Shown here piece by piece: positions 32,632 to 42,022 of a DNA stretch of 64,000 bases. Both the position numbers and the translations under genes were made by a program. The stretch's first letter is position 1. Each line of letters opens with the position of its first letter. The notes beneath the pieces are model-generated. The model did not search any database. It was not told the DNA's origin and saw only the letters and a program-made list of their open reading frames with translations. Origin of the DNA: Sphingopyxis alaskensis RB2256. GTDB taxonomy: Bacteria > Pseudomonadota > Alphaproteobacteria > Sphingomonadales > Sphingomonadaceae. The stretch covers positions 1,922,001-1,986,000 of the forward strand of contig NC_008048.1 in NCBI RefSeq assembly GCF_000013985.1, given 5' to 3'.

Positions 32632-33975
32632 TTATTGGCGCCATTCGGCGCGCGCCGCCGCGAGCGCGGCATATTTCGGACTATCGACCGCGCATTTGTC
32701 GAGCACCGCGCGGCGCAGCTTTGCGAGGAGGCCCGGCCGCGCGAGCGTCGCCGTGCCCGACAGCAGTTCGTCCGTCAGCGCCCTGTCCTCGGCGCGCGTT
32801 CCGGCATCGAGGTCGCGCAGCACGATCCCGAGCGCGTTCATCGCGACCACCGTTTCGAACTTCGCATGGCCCTCGGCGTGCGGCTTGATCGCGCCTTCGA
32901 TCCAGTCGCGCACCGCCTGCACCATCTCGCGGTTCGTCGGCTCGCCGGTCGGCGCGGGCGCGGCGGGCTGCGAAGGGGGCAGCGGGCGGGCGCGCTCGGA
33001 TTCGGGTGCCTCGGTCTCCAGCAGCCGCACCAAATCCAGTTCCTGTTCGGCGGTGCGCCGCCCGACGACGACGCGCTCGACGGTCCTGTCCGCGCCGCTC
33101 CGCCACGCCTCGCCCATCTGGAGGCAGCCGAGCGCCCACCAGAGCGTGCGATAGATCAGCCAGAAGCGGAAGCGGTCGCGATCGACGGGACCGCCGCCCC
33201 CCGCCTCATAGGCCGCAAAATAATCGTCCAGACTGCCCAACCCAAGGGCCGGCCTGTCGAGCCGCCCGAAGCGCCACACCGTCATGCAGCCAAAGGCGAG
33301 ATCTTCATGCGCGTCGCCCAAATGCGCCAATTCCCAGTCGAGCACCGCGGCAAGCCCGTTCGCATCGACCATGACATTGCCCATGCGATAGTCGCCATGG
33401 ACGAGCACCGGATCGGCGGGCGCGGGCAGATGATCCTCGCACCATCGGATCGCGAGCGCGATGACCGGCCGGTCGCCGCCATAGTCGAAGAAGCGCGCCT
33501 TGAGCGCCGCGAGCGCCTCGCGCGTGTCCATGTGCGGAATCGCCGGAGGGATCGTGGCGAGCGGAATGGCGTGGATGCGGGCCAGTTCGCGCCCCAGATC
33601 GGCGAGCAGCGACGGCGGCGGATCGCCAAGAATCTTCGTCGGCGCCACCTCCGCCATCACGCGGCGCATGACATAGCCCGTGCCGAGGCCATCGGCATCG
33701 CCCAGCACACCCACCACTTCAGGCGCCTTCACCCCGCCCGCCCGCGCCGCGATCACCAGCGCCGCCTCGTCGGCGTGGCCGAAGGGGCGATCGGCCATAT
33801 AGGCCGCCGACGGCGCGCGCCGCAGGACATAGGGTGCAGCGCGTCCCCCGCTGCTCCACTCGAACGCCCAGCTTTCCATATTCGCGCCGCCCGACAGCCG
33901 CGAAAGTGCGGAAAGTTCACCCTCCCCGGCGAATCGCCGCATCGCGGTCGCCAGCCGTTCCGCCAAATCATTCAT
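32632..33975 (-). CDS. Phosphotransferase family protein (APH-like, ACAD10-type)
   Basis: A 447-residue protein whose first about 330 residues form an aminoglycoside-phosphotransferase-like kinase: LSGGANMESWAFEW near the nucleotide site, the catalytic loop VLVHGDYRMGNVMVD, and LDWELAHLGDAHEDLAF as the metal-binding segment. The last about 110 residues are helical and separated by an Ala/Pro-rich linker. In bacteria such proteins are commonly paired with acyl-CoA dehydrogenases, as here, and are proposed to phosphorylate hydroxyacyl-CoAs. The ATG at 33975 fits the kinase start; an upstream in-frame start at 34038 is possible. Confidence 0.87.
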   Translation of the reverse strand: MNDLAERLATAMRRFAGEGELSALSRLSGGANMESWAFEWSSGGRAAPYVLRRAPSAAYMADRPFGHADEAALVIAARAGGVKAPEVVGVLGDADGLGTGYVMRRVMAEVAPTKILGDPPPSLLADLGRELARIHAIPLATIPPAIPHMDTREALAALKARFFDYGGDRPVIALAIRWCEDHLPAPADPVLVHGDYRMGNVMVDANGLAAVLDWELAHLGDAHEDLAFGCMTVWRFGRLDRPALGLGSLDDYFAAYEAGGGGPVDRDRFRFWLIYRTLWWALGCLQMGEAWRSGADRTVERVVVGRRTAEQELDLVRLLETEAPESERARPLPPSQPAAPAPTGEPTNREMVQAVRDWIEGAIKPHAEGHAKFETVVAMNALGIVLRDLDAGTRAEDRALTDELLSGTATLARPGLLAKLRRAVLDKCAVDSPKYAALAAARAEWRQ

Positions 33976-34143
33976 CCCCACACCCCGCAGCCCATGCGGT
34001 CGAACCAATGGGAAAATCCCCACATTTGCAATCCCCAACGAACCGAACCTGTCGCTTTCGACCGGCGGATGCTATTGCTTAGTATTCTAATGATACAGAA
34101 GGAACGAAGTGGGGACAAGGCTCGTCGCAACGCCGCGTCATCG

Positions 34144-35037
34144 TCAGGGGGCGGGTTCGGCGACGGCATCGTGCCGCGCCCCCGCTGCCGCGCCGACCGA
34201 CGAGACCATGATGAGCCCGATCGCCAGCCACTGCGCCGCCGAAAGATGCTCACCCAGCAACACCACGCCGATCAGCGCACCGACCGCGGGTTCGGCGCTG
34301 AGCAGCGTGCCGAAGCTGCTCGGCGGCAGGCGGCGCAGCGCCACCATCTCGAAGCCATAGGGGATCGCGCTCGACACCAGCCCGACCGCAAGACCGAGCG
34401 CCAGAATCTCCGGCTGGAGCAGCGCCGGGCCTGCCGCGACGATACCGACCGGCGCCGCCAGGATCGCCGCGACGACCGTTCCCGCCGCGGCGGCGGCGGG
34501 TCCATGCTCCACCCCCGCGCGCTTGCCGAGCAGGATATAGGCCGCCCAGCACGCTCCCGCGATCAGCGCGAGCGCGACGCCGCGCCAGTCGAGCGCCGCG
34601 GCGCTGTCGCGCAGCGGCAGCAGGAGGAGCAGCCCCGCCACCGCGATTGCGATCCAGATGAGGTCGCGGCGGCGGCGCGAGGTGAGCACCGCGACGCCCA
34701 GAGGCCCGATGAACTCGATCGCGATCGCGATGCCGAGCGGGATATAGGCCAGCGCGTGATAGAAGCTGAGGTTCATCGCGCCGAGCACCGCGCCATAGAC
34801 GAGGATCGACCGCCAGCCGCCGCGAAGGTCGAGCCGCCACGGCCGCAGCACGATCGACAGGAGGAGCGCGCCAAAGATCAGGCGCAGCGCGGTCGCGCCC
34901 GCGGGGCCGACGAGCGGGAACAGGCTTTTGGCGAGCGCCGCGCCGCCGGTCACCGACACCAGCCCGATGAACAGGGCGCCGAGCGCGAGCAGATCGACGC
35001 GGCCGGACGATGAAGGGGTAGCCTGGGAGATTGTCAT
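34144..35037 (-). CDS. EamA/RhtA-type transporter
   Basis: A 297-residue membrane protein with ten helices in two EamA repeats, closest in pattern to the RhtA threonine/homoserine exporter branch: [42 protein letters not shown] and [21 protein letters not shown] are typical. The substrate is likely an amino acid or analogue, inferred only from the branch. The ATG at 35037 opens the protein just before its first helix. Confidence 0.87.
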   Translation of the reverse strand: MTISQATPSSSGRVDLLALGALFIGLVSVTGGAALAKSLFPLVGPAGATALRLIFGALLLSIVLRPWRLDLRGGWRSILVYGAVLGAMNLSFYHALAYIPLGIAIAIEFIGPLGVAVLTSRRRRDLIWIAIAVAGLLLLLPLRDSAAALDWRGVALALIAGACWAAYILLGKRAGVEHGPAAAAAGTVVAAILAAPVGIVAAGPALLQPEILALGLAVGLVSSAIPYGFEMVALRRLPPSSFGTLLSAEPAVGALIGVVLLGEHLSAAQWLAIGLIMVSSVGAAAGARHDAVAEPAP

Positions 35038-35261
35038 GATGCTCGCTGTCGTTGCCGGGCATCTGGTTAGGCGGTCTCGCGGCGTCAAGGAAGCATCCAG
35101 TTCGTCGCGAAACGCGAAGGATGCCGAAAGACGCTCGGCGCAGGATCGAGAGCGCTATCGCGGCAAGAACAAGGGGAATCGGTCGATCGAACGATGAATG
35201 GCGCACCCCGCGACACCGATGCGCGGTGGCCGGCGTTCGCGCGATATGTTCCGGATCGACC
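35038..35261. other. Gap between the RhtA-like gene and tRNA-Trp: no gene seen
   Basis: No convincing coding frame, repeat or RNA was found in these 224 bases. The part next to 35037 probably contains the transporter promoter. The secE-nusG genes that often follow tRNA-Trp in bacteria are absent. Confidence 0.5.
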
Positions 35262-35337
35262 TGGCAGGGGCAGCAGGACTCGAACCCGCGACCCTCGGTT
35301 TTGGAGACCGATGCTCTACCAACTGAGCTATACCCCT
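35262..35337 (-). tRNA. tRNA-Trp (anticodon CCA), CCA end encoded
   Basis: The minus strand folds as a full cloverleaf. The acceptor stem AGGGGTA pairs with TGCCCCT, the D arm has GCTCAGTTGGTAGAGC, the anticodon stem TCGGT/ACCGA encloses the loop CTCCAAA with anticodon CCA, and the T arm has the GGGTTCGAGTCC loop. The discriminator base G is followed directly by an encoded CCA (35264-35262). No integrase or duplicated tRNA end is visible nearby, so it does not look like an occupied attachment site here. Confidence 0.97.
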
Positions 35338-35426
35338 AGGCCGGAGTGCGCCCCTAGCCCGATTGGCGAGGCGGGGCAAGGGGGATGAAAGGTGGGTCAC
35401 GGCTTGCGCGCGCGGTCGGGGCTGAT

Positions 35427-36386
35427 ATGCGCATGGGGTCCATGACCGCCGCCCCTTCCCTTGCCCAGCTCGCCGGGCCGCCGCAACATTATCTCGGCGG
35501 AATCTCGCTCAGGCTGCTCGCGATGGTCAGCCTTTCCTTCATGTTCGTGCTCGTCAAATATGTCGATGCCGCGGGCGTGCATATCGTCGAAAGCCTGTTC
35601 TGGCGGCAGGCGCTCGTGCTTCCCTTCCTGCTCGCTTGGGTGATGGCGACGAGCGGGCTTGCATCGCTCAGGACGCGGCGCATCGGCGCCCATGCGCGGC
35701 GCATGGTCATGGGGCTCACCGGCATGGCGTGCAATTTCGGCGCGATGATCCTGCTGCCGATGGCCGAAGCGACGACGATCAGCCTGTCGGTGCCGATCTT
35801 TGCCGTCATTTTCGCCGCCATCCTGCTCGGCGAAGCGACGGGGTGGCAACGGTGGAGCGCGGTGATCGTCGGCTTCGTCGGCGTGCTGCTCGTGCTCGAT
35901 CCCATCGCAGGTTTCGCGGGCGGCTTCGGCGGCGACCATGGCGTCGGTACGCTCGTCGCGCTCAGCGGCGCGATCATGACCGCGCTCATCACCATTGCCG
36001 TGCGCGACCTCGGCCGCACTGAAAATGCCGCGACGATCGTTTTCTGGTTCAGCCTCCTGTCGATGATTCCGCTCGGCATCGCGCTGCCCTTTGTCATCAC
36101 GCCGCACGACGGGCGCGAATGGCTGTTGCTCGCCGGGCTCGGTTTTCTCGGCGCCGTCGTGCAGATGTCGCTGACGGGGGCGCTGCGGCTGGCACCCGTG
36201 TCGGTCGTGATCCCGATGGACTATTCCAGCCTGCTCTGGTCGATCGCGGCGGGCTGGTGGTTCTTCGGCACCCTGCCCGCCGACACGACGTGGATCGGCG
36301 CGCCGCTGATCGTCGCATCGGGGCTGTTCATCGCCTGGCGCGAGCATCGCCGCCATATCGACCGCCCGAAGGAGGTTGCCGCATGA
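35427..36386 (+). CDS. DMT-superfamily (EamA domain) transporter
   Basis: A 319-residue membrane protein with ten predicted helices in two EamA repeats: SLRLLAMVSLSFMFVLVKYVDAAG is helix 1, LPMAEATTISLSVPIFAVIFAAILLGE ends the first repeat, and APVSVVIPMDYSSLLWSIAAGWWFF lies in the second. Three ATG codons (35427, 35433, 35442) are possible starts; 35427 is given because CGGGG lies at suitable distance. Its stop overlaps the GST start (ATGA), so the two genes are coupled. Substrate unknown. Confidence 0.87.
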   Translation: MRMGSMTAAPSLAQLAGPPQHYLGGISLRLLAMVSLSFMFVLVKYVDAAGVHIVESLFWRQALVLPFLLAWVMATSGLASLRTRRIGAHARRMVMGLTGMACNFGAMILLPMAEATTISLSVPIFAVIFAAILLGEATGWQRWSAVIVGFVGVLLVLDPIAGFAGGFGGDHGVGTLVALSGAIMTALITIAVRDLGRTENAATIVFWFSLLSMIPLGIALPFVITPHDGREWLLLAGLGFLGAVVQMSLTGALRLAPVSVVIPMDYSSLLWSIAAGWWFFGTLPADTTWIGAPLIVASGLFIAWREHRRHIDRPKEVAA

Positions 36387-37003
36387 CCCGTCCCATCCTC
36401 TATCATTGCCCCGACGCGCGCTCGCTGCGCTGCCTGTGGGCGGCCGAAGAGGCGGGGATCGACGTCGACCTCAGGCTGTTGCGGTTTCCGCCCCGCGCGT
36501 TCGAGCCCGATTACCGCGCGGTGAACCCGCTGATGACCGTGCCCGGCTGGGTGGAGGATGGCCGGTTGATGACCGAATCGGCGGCGATCTGCGAACGCAT
36601 CGCCGAAGGAACGTCGCTGGAGGTGCGCCGCAACGAGGCCGATTATTGGGACTATCGCAACTGGCTGCACCGCAGCGACGCGACGCTGACCTTCCCGCTC
36701 GCGATCATGATCCGCTACACGCGCGTCGAGCCCGAGGAGCGGCGGCTGACCCAGGCCGTCGCGGATTACAAGGCCTTCTTCGGCGGCCGCGCCAGGAGCA
36801 TCGAGGCGGCGCTCGCCGACGGGCGCGAATGGCTCGTCGCGGGGCGCTTCACCATCGCCGACATCGCGATCGGCTATGCCGCCTTCCTCGCGACGACGCT
36901 GGGTGCGGACGATGTGCTGGGCGAGGCGACAAAGGCATGGCTCGCCCGCTGCGTGGCGCGCGACGGTTTCCGGCGCGCGCGCGAACGACAGGCCGCGACC
37001 TGA
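36383..37003 (+). CDS. Glutathione S-transferase family protein
   Basis: A 206-residue GST. The thioredoxin-like N-terminal domain begins ILYHCPDARSLRCLWAAEEAG, with NPLMTVPGW supplying the cis-proline and ESAAICERIAE the glutathione-binding glutamate and serine. The helical C-terminal domain includes WLVAGRFTIADIAIGYAAF, the folding motif of GSTs. An AAGGAGG ribosome site precedes the ATG within the upstream transporter gene, which it overlaps by 4 bases. It conjugates or reduces with glutathione; the substrate is unknown. Confidence 0.9.
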   Translation: MTRPILYHCPDARSLRCLWAAEEAGIDVDLRLLRFPPRAFEPDYRAVNPLMTVPGWVEDGRLMTESAAICERIAEGTSLEVRRNEADYWDYRNWLHRSDATLTFPLAIMIRYTRVEPEERRLTQAVADYKAFFGGRARSIEAALADGREWLVAGRFTIADIAIGYAAFLATTLGADDVLGEATKAWLARCVARDGFRRARERQAAT

Positions 37004-37008
37004 CGAAA

Positions 37009-37037
37009 AAGGGCTCCACCAATAAGGTGAAACCCTT
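37009..37037 (+). terminator. Possible terminator after the GST gene
   Basis: AAGGGCTCCACC and GGTGAAACCCTT form a stem of 12 positions including G-T pairs, with a 5-base loop, a few bases after the GST stop. No long T-run follows, so confidence is limited. Confidence 0.4.
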
Positions 37038-37040
37038 CGT

Positions 37041-37430
37041 GCCCCCGTGCATGGCAAAGCCAACGAGGAAAACCATCGGCCCTTTGGGGTGTAGGTCGCG
37101 TAAAGGGCCGTATGTGAGGCTGATTTTACGCGGCGCGCTGGGGGTTGGCTTTCACATTCTCACCATGGACATAAACGGGATGACGCCCACGTTTCGGCGG
37201 TTTCGGGGTGGAAGCGGTCGGCACAACCTCCGCACAGTCCATCCAAAGGTCAGGAAAGGTCAGCCTTGTGCGGCCGCCGATTGGCCGCGCCCGGTGCGTA
37301 GGCCGCGCGCGATTGATGCCCGCATCCCCGCGCCGGGCTGCGAGCGCTTTTGTCCACATATTGAAAGAGCCGGGATGAAGGCTGGCACAGCCGGGCCATG
37401 TAGGACAGCGCTTTTTTGTTGATGCCCGCT
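37041..37430. other. Non-coding stretch with no recognisable feature
   Basis: About 390 bases between the GST terminator and a family E repeat. Only short frames without family resemblance are present on either strand, and no RNA fold was recognised. It may be decayed coding sequence. Confidence 0.5.
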
Positions 37431-37591
37431 TTGGGGTGGGGAGCTGCCTTTCCCCTCTCCCGTCGGGAGAGGGATACGCAGGCTTGGTTGCGTAGCAACC
37501 TAGCCGAAGTTGGGTGAGGGGATCACCTGTCCACCATGAAATCTAACCTCAGGCACCCTCACCCAACCCTCTCCCAAGGGGAGAGGGCTTT
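37431..37591. repeat. Long intergenic repeat family E, copy 2 (161 bp)
   Basis: Nearly identical to 22706-22873 except for the missing 7-base TTTCCCC duplication and a couple of substitutions. It holds the same nested inverted repeats, including GTTGGGTGAGGG opposite CCCTCACCCAAC. It lies between two convergent genes, the GST and the acyl-CoA synthetase. Confidence 0.9.
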
Positions 37592-37624
37592 ATGACCGCA
37601 ACCGGTCGCTAAGGGACACCCCCG

Positions 37625-39184
37625 TCAATTCACCATCCGCTCATAGCCTTCCCAATAGGGCGCGCGCAGATCCTTGCGCAATATCTTGCCGCTGGCATTG
37701 CGGGGCAGCGCGTCGATCACGTCGATACTGCGCGGGCATTTGAAGGGAGCGATGCGTTCGCGCGCCCAGGCGATGATGTCGGCTTCCTCGATGCGCGCGC
37801 CCGGCTTGGCGACAACCACCGCCTTCACGCTCTCGCCCCATTTAGCGTCGGGGATGCCGATCACCGCCACCTCCTGCACCGCGGGATGGCCAAAGATCGC
37901 GCTTTCGACCTCGGCCGGATAGACATTCTCGCCGCCGGTGATGATCATGTCCTTCATCCGGTCGTGGATGAACAGATAGCCGTCCTCGTCGAGATAGCCC
38001 GCGTCGCCGGTGCGTATCCAGCCGTCGTCGGTCATCGTGTTGGCGGTGGCGTCGGGCAGGTTCCAGTATCCCAGCATATTGTTCGACGAGCGCGTCACGA
38101 CCTCGCCCACCTCGCCCGTTGGCAGCGGATTGCCGTCGGCATCGACGACGCGGATCTCGACGCCGGGCAGCGCCTTGCCCGCCGAGCGCATCCTTTTGTT
38201 GCCCGCCGGGTCATGGTCCTCGGGCGGCAGCATCGAAATGGTGCCGGTCGTTTCGGTCATGCCATAGGCCTGGATGAACTGCGCGCCGAACACCTGGATG
38301 CACTGGCGCAGCAGTTCGAGCGGGATCGGCGCGGCGCCATAGAGAATATATTTGAGGCGGCTGTAATCGACGCTGGTGCAGCGCGGGTGCATCAACAGCA
38401 TCTGGAGCGCCGCGGGGACCATGAAAAAGCGCGTGACGCCATGCTGTTCGACCGCGTCGAACACCCCCTCGGGGTTGAACTCGGCGAGGACGATGCCGGG
38501 AAGCCCCGCCGCAAGCGCCATGATGCCGAGCCCGGTGCCGCCGATATGCGCGCACGGCATCGCGACCAGCACCGCCTCGTCATCGTCCCATCTGGTATAG
38601 GGCAGGTCGAGCGTGCTCGAATGTTTGCGCAGCGCGAACAGGTTGCGGTTGGACAGGACCGCGCCCTTGGGATTGCCGGTGGTGCCCGATGTGTAGAGTT
38701 GCAGCACCGCGTCGTTGGCGCCCGAAGGGTCAAAGGCGGTGCGCGCCGCCCCTTCGATCATCGCCCATGCTTTTGCAGCATCGACGATGACGGGGTCATG
38801 CTCCAGCCTGCCCGCAAGCTGATCGGCCAGTCCCTCGAACCCCGGCCCGGCAAACACCATTTTCGCGCGCGTATCGTTGACGATGAACGCCCATTCGGCC
38901 GGCGACAGCCGCCAGCCGACCGGCGCCATCACGATCCCCGCGCGCGCGGCGCCATAGAAGAGGATGAAATAAAGGTCGCTGTTCTTGCCGATCCACGCAA
39001 CGCGGTCGCCCTTGTTCAGCCCCGCGCCGAGCAGCGCCGAGGCGACGCGGGCGGTCAGATCGTCGAGGTCGCCATGGCTGTAGACGCGATCCTCTTCGCG
39101 AAGCGCCACCCGGTCGGGACGCTCGGCGGCCCAATGGGTCAGAAACTGATCGAATGTGAACAGGTCCGAAACGTCGCGGGCCAT
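37625..39184 (-). CDS. Acyl-CoA synthetase (AMP-binding, long-chain or medium-chain fatty acid type)
   Basis: A 519-residue adenylate-forming ligase that activates a carboxylic acid to its CoA thioester through an acyl-adenylate. The ATP loop is LYTSGTTGNPKGAV, QAYGMTETTGTI is the A5 motif, DGYLFIHDRMKDMIITGGENV the A7-A8 hinge region, and PRNASGKILRKDLR contains the catalytic lysine near the C-terminus. Related genes are annotated as fatty-acid or bile-acid CoA ligases; chain length cannot be set from sequence. It is monocistronic, with a family E repeat downstream. Confidence 0.92.
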   Translation of the reverse strand: MARDVSDLFTFDQFLTHWAAERPDRVALREEDRVYSHGDLDDLTARVASALLGAGLNKGDRVAWIGKNSDLYFILFYGAARAGIVMAPVGWRLSPAEWAFIVNDTRAKMVFAGPGFEGLADQLAGRLEHDPVIVDAAKAWAMIEGAARTAFDPSGANDAVLQLYTSGTTGNPKGAVLSNRNLFALRKHSSTLDLPYTRWDDDEAVLVAMPCAHIGGTGLGIMALAAGLPGIVLAEFNPEGVFDAVEQHGVTRFFMVPAALQMLLMHPRCTSVDYSRLKYILYGAAPIPLELLRQCIQVFGAQFIQAYGMTETTGTISMLPPEDHDPAGNKRMRSAGKALPGVEIRVVDADGNPLPTGEVGEVVTRSSNNMLGYWNLPDATANTMTDDGWIRTGDAGYLDEDGYLFIHDRMKDMIITGGENVYPAEVESAIFGHPAVQEVAVIGIPDAKWGESVKAVVVAKPGARIEEADIIAWARERIAPFKCPRSIDVIDALPRNASGKILRKDLRAPYWEGYERMVN

Positions 39185-39284
39185 CGCCTCTCTCTCCTCG
39201 AATCGCGTCGTTCGCGCGGTTGCATAGAAAGCTAGCGATTGGCGCGCCGAGGTAAAGCGCCGATCCCCTGCCCTGCCCGATCGG

Positions 39285-39902
39285 TCAGGTGCCGCGGAAC
39301 AGCAGCATCAGATTGTTCGCGGGCATGGCGCGGCGTTCGGCAAAGGCCAGCCCGGCGTCGTCGGCGGCGGCCTTGACCGCATCGGTGTCGCGCAGCCCCC
39401 ACGCCGGATCGCGCGCGCGCAGATTGGCGTCGAAGTCGAGGTTGCTCGCCGCGGTCGGCACATCGGGTTCGATGAAGGGGCCATAGAGGATGAGCGGGGC
39501 ACCGGGCACGAGCAATCGCGCCGCCCCCGCGAACAGGCCCAGCGTCGCAGCCCACGGGCTGATATGCACCATGTTGATGCACAGGATCGCGTCGGCGCGC
39601 CCGGTCGGCCAGTCGGGCGCCGCCGCATCGAGTGCCAGTGGCGGTGCAAGATTGGCAAGCCCCGCCTCGGCGCGCCAGGCGGCGATCGAGGTCAGCCCGG
39701 CGGGGTCGGGGTCGCTCGGTTGCCAAAGGAGGTGCGGAAAGGCCGCCGCGAAATGCACGGCATGTTCGCCCGACCCGCTCGCAACCTCCAGCACCGTGCC
39801 GAACTCGGGCAGCCAGTCGGCGAGCACCGCGGCGATGGCGTCGCGGTTGCGCAAGGTCGCGGGCGCGTGGCGCTTGTCCGCCGCGCCCTCGTCACCCGGC
39901 AT
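39285..39902 (-). CDS. DUF938 family SAM-dependent methyltransferase
   Basis: A 205-residue methyltransferase-fold protein. The AdoMet loop VLEVASGSGEHAVHFAAAFP and the later CINMVHISPWAATLGLF and LYGPFIEPD segments are highly typical of the DUF938 family, whose biological substrate is unknown. The ATG at 39902 is used; a GTG at 39920 overlapping the preceding stop (GTGA) would add six residues and is also plausible. It is probably co-transcribed with the ABA4-like membrane gene upstream. Confidence 0.88.
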   Translation of the reverse strand: MPGDEGAADKRHAPATLRNRDAIAAVLADWLPEFGTVLEVASGSGEHAVHFAAAFPHLLWQPSDPDPAGLTSIAAWRAEAGLANLAPPLALDAAAPDWPTGRADAILCINMVHISPWAATLGLFAGAARLLVPGAPLILYGPFIEPDVPTAASNLDFDANLRARDPAWGLRDTDAVKAAADDAGLAFAERRAMPANNLMLLFRGT

Positions 39903-39916
39903 CCACGGCTGCGGCG

Positions 39917-40366
39917 TCACTTCGCCTTCGCCTGCGCCCGCGCGCGGCGTTCGCGGACGATCAGCCACGCGAACAGCCCGACCGGCCCGACGAGCAGGGT
40001 CAGGAGCAGGAAGGGAAATTGGGCGATGCGGCTGAACCCCTTCTGATCGGCGTCGCGCGCGATCCACATGCCGGTGAACAGGTCGAAGGCGAGATAATGG
40101 ATCCAGCCGAGCGTCGCGCCGCCGGGGCTGTCGAACAGCATCATCACGCCCTTGAGCGTCGTGAAGTCGCCGCCGCCCGGCCCGCCGGGGTCGATGCCGC
40201 CGGTGAGGAATCCGGCGATCAGCACGGTGTAAGCGAGGCAGAGCAGCGCCACGCCGAGGTAGAGGATCAGCGCGAGCGTCCCTGGCCCGCGCGGCAGGAA
40301 GGCGAGCGCGATCCACGCCGCGATGGCCCAATAATTCGCCAGCAGGAACAGGCTGTCCCAGCTCAT
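39917..40366 (-). CDS. ABA4-like (DUF4281) membrane protein
   Basis: A 149-residue integral membrane protein with four predicted helices (about residues 6-26, 33-54, 84-100 and 115-138). GDFTTLKGVMMLFDSPGG followed by LGWIHYLAFDLFTGMWIARDA is the conserved signature of the plant ABA4-like family, first linked to neoxanthin formation in plants. The bacterial role is unknown; a link to carotenoid or membrane metabolism would be inference. It ends 14 bases before the DUF938 ATG. Confidence 0.85.
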   Translation of the reverse strand: MSWDSLFLLANYWAIAAWIALAFLPRGPGTLALILYLGVALLCLAYTVLIAGFLTGGIDPGGPGGGDFTTLKGVMMLFDSPGGATLGWIHYLAFDLFTGMWIARDADQKGFSRIAQFPFLLLTLLVGPVGLFAWLIVRERRARAQAKAK

Positions 40367-40386
40367 CGCACCCTCCCCTGTTACCC

Positions 40387-40462
40387 GTCATCCCGGCGAA
40401 GGCCGGGATCTCATCCTGTAATCATGACGCACCGGCGAGATCCCGGCCTTCGCCGGGATGAC
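40387..40462. repeat. Palindromic intergenic repeat, family A
   Basis: Arms GTCATCCCGGCGAAGGCCGG and CCGGCCTTCGCCGGGATGAC, identical to those at 19069-19144, around a different central 35 bases. It lies just after gcvPB and may form its transcript end. Confidence 0.85.
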
Positions 40463-40468
40463 GATGGA

Positions 40469-42022
40469 TTATAGATCGCCTTCCCACGCCAGCACGGGCT
40501 TCCGCGCCGCCAGCGTCTCGTCGAGCCGCGCGCGCGGGGCGAAATGCGGCGCCGATTTGAGCGCCGGGTCGCCGTTCTTCGCGCGCATCGCGATGCTGCG
40601 CAGCGCGCCGATGAACTGGTCGAGCACGGCCTTGCTCTCCGTCTCGGTCGGCTCGATCAGCATCGCGCCGTGGACGACGAGCGGGAAATAGACCGTCATC
40701 GGATGATAACCTTCGTCGATCAGCCCCTTGGCGATGTCGAGCGTCGAAAAGCCCTCGGCCAGCCCCTTATCGCTGAACAGCGCCTCGTGCATACAAGGCC
40801 CCGATGCCGCGAAGGGCGCGTCGAGCACGTCCTCCAGACTGCGCAACACATAATTGGCGTTGAGCACCGCATCCTCGGCGACCTGCTTGAGGCCGTCGGC
40901 ACCGTGGCTGAGGATATAGGCGAGCGCGCGGGTGAACATGCCCATCTGACCGTGGAAGGCGGTCATGCGGCCGAAGGTCGCGGGATGCTCGTCGGCGGCA
41001 TTTTCCTCCTCGATCAGCTTGAACGTGCCGTCAGCATAGCGCGCGACGAAGGGCAGCGGGCCATAGGGGGCCAGCGCCTCCGACAGCACGACCGGCCCTG
41101 ACCCCGGCCCGCCGCCGCCGTGTGGGGTCGAGAAAGTCTTGTGCAGGTTGATGTGCATCGCATCGATGCCAAGGTCGCCCGGACGCACGCGCCCGACGAT
41201 CGCGTTGAAATTGGCGCCATCGCAATAGACATAGCCGCCCGCGGCGTGGACCGCGTCCGAAATCGCCTTCATGTCGCGCTCGAACAGGCCGCAGGTGTTG
41301 GGGTTGGTAATCATCACCCCGGCGACATCGGGGCCGAGCCGTGCCTTCAGCGCCGCCAGATCGACGCGACCTTCCTTCGTCGCCGGAATATCCTCGACGG
41401 TGAAGCCCGCAAAGGCCGCGGTCGCAGGGTTGGTGCCGTGCGCGCTTTCCGGCACGAGAATGACGCGGCGATCCTCGCCGCGCGCCTCCAATGCCGCCTT
41501 GATGCACAATATGCCGCACAGCTCGCCGTGCGCGCCCGCCTTGGGCGACATGGCGACACCATACATGCCGGTGAGCTTGATCAGCCATACCGCGAGTTCG
41601 TTGATCACCGCGAGCGCGCCCTGCACCGTTTCCTGCGGTTGCAGCGGGTGGACGTCGGCAAAGCCCGGCATCCGCGCGACCTTTTCGTTCAGGCGCGGGT
41701 TGTGCTTCATCGTGCAGCTGCCGAGCGGGAAGAGGCCGAGGTCGATCGCGTAATTCTGGCGGCTGAGGCGCGTATAGTGGCGCACCGTTTCGGATTCGCT
41801 GAGTCCCGGCAGGCCGATTGGCCCGCTGCGCATCAGCGAACCGAGGTCGGGCGCGTGCGGCTCCTCGTCGAAATCGACGCCGGTGGTTTCGGTCGAGCCG
41901 ATCTCGAAAATCAGCGGTTCTTCGAGCATCAGCGCGCGATTGCCGGTGAAGGTCACATTGTCGTCGGCACCGCCCGCGGCATTCATTTCGGGGCGCCAGC
42001 CGGCAGGGTTGAGCGCGGTCAT
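40469..42022 (-). CDS. gcvPB: Glycine dehydrogenase (decarboxylating) subunit 2
   Basis: A 517-residue PLP subunit of the glycine cleavage system P-protein, which decarboxylates glycine and passes the aminomethyl group to lipoyl-GcvH. The PLP lysine is in [15 protein letters not shown], with [15 protein letters not shown] and [12 protein letters not shown] earlier in the fold. It is the C-terminal half of the P-protein that in E. coli is one chain. The ATG overlaps the gcvPA stop by 4 bases, which suits equal synthesis of the two halves. It is the last gene of the riboswitch-controlled operon. Confidence 0.97.
   Translation of the reverse strand: MTALNPAGWRPEMNAAGGADDNVTFTGNRALMLEEPLIFEIGSTETTGVDFDEEPHAPDLGSLMRSGPIGLPGLSESETVRHYTRLSRQNYAIDLGLFPLGSCTMKHNPRLNEKVARMPGFADVHPLQPQETVQGALAVINELAVWLIKLTGMYGVAMSPKAGAHGELCGILCIKAALEARGEDRRVILVPESAHGTNPATAAFAGFTVEDIPATKEGRVDLAALKARLGPDVAGVMITNPNTCGLFERDMKAISDAVHAAGGYVYCDGANFNAIVGRVRPGDLGIDAMHINLHKTFSTPHGGGGPGSGPVVLSEALAPYGPLPFVARYADGTFKLIEEENAADEHPATFGRMTAFHGQMGMFTRALAYILSHGADGLKQVAEDAVLNANYVLRSLEDVLDAPFAASGPCMHEALFSDKGLAEGFSTLDIAKGLIDEGYHPMTVYFPLVVHGAMLIEPTETESKAVLDQFIGALRSIAMRAKNGDPALKSAPHFAPRARLDETLAARKPVLAWEGDL

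Noticed and set aside
32392..35013. An 870-codon plus-strand frame across the acyl-CoA dehydrogenase, phosphotransferase and transporter genes
   Set aside because: It crosses three real genes and their gaps in antisense, is extremely rich in Arg and Ala, and has no signal or motif.
35262..35337. tRNA-Trp as an attachment site of an integrated element
   Set aside because: No integrase, no duplicated tRNA end and no change in gene content were seen on either side.
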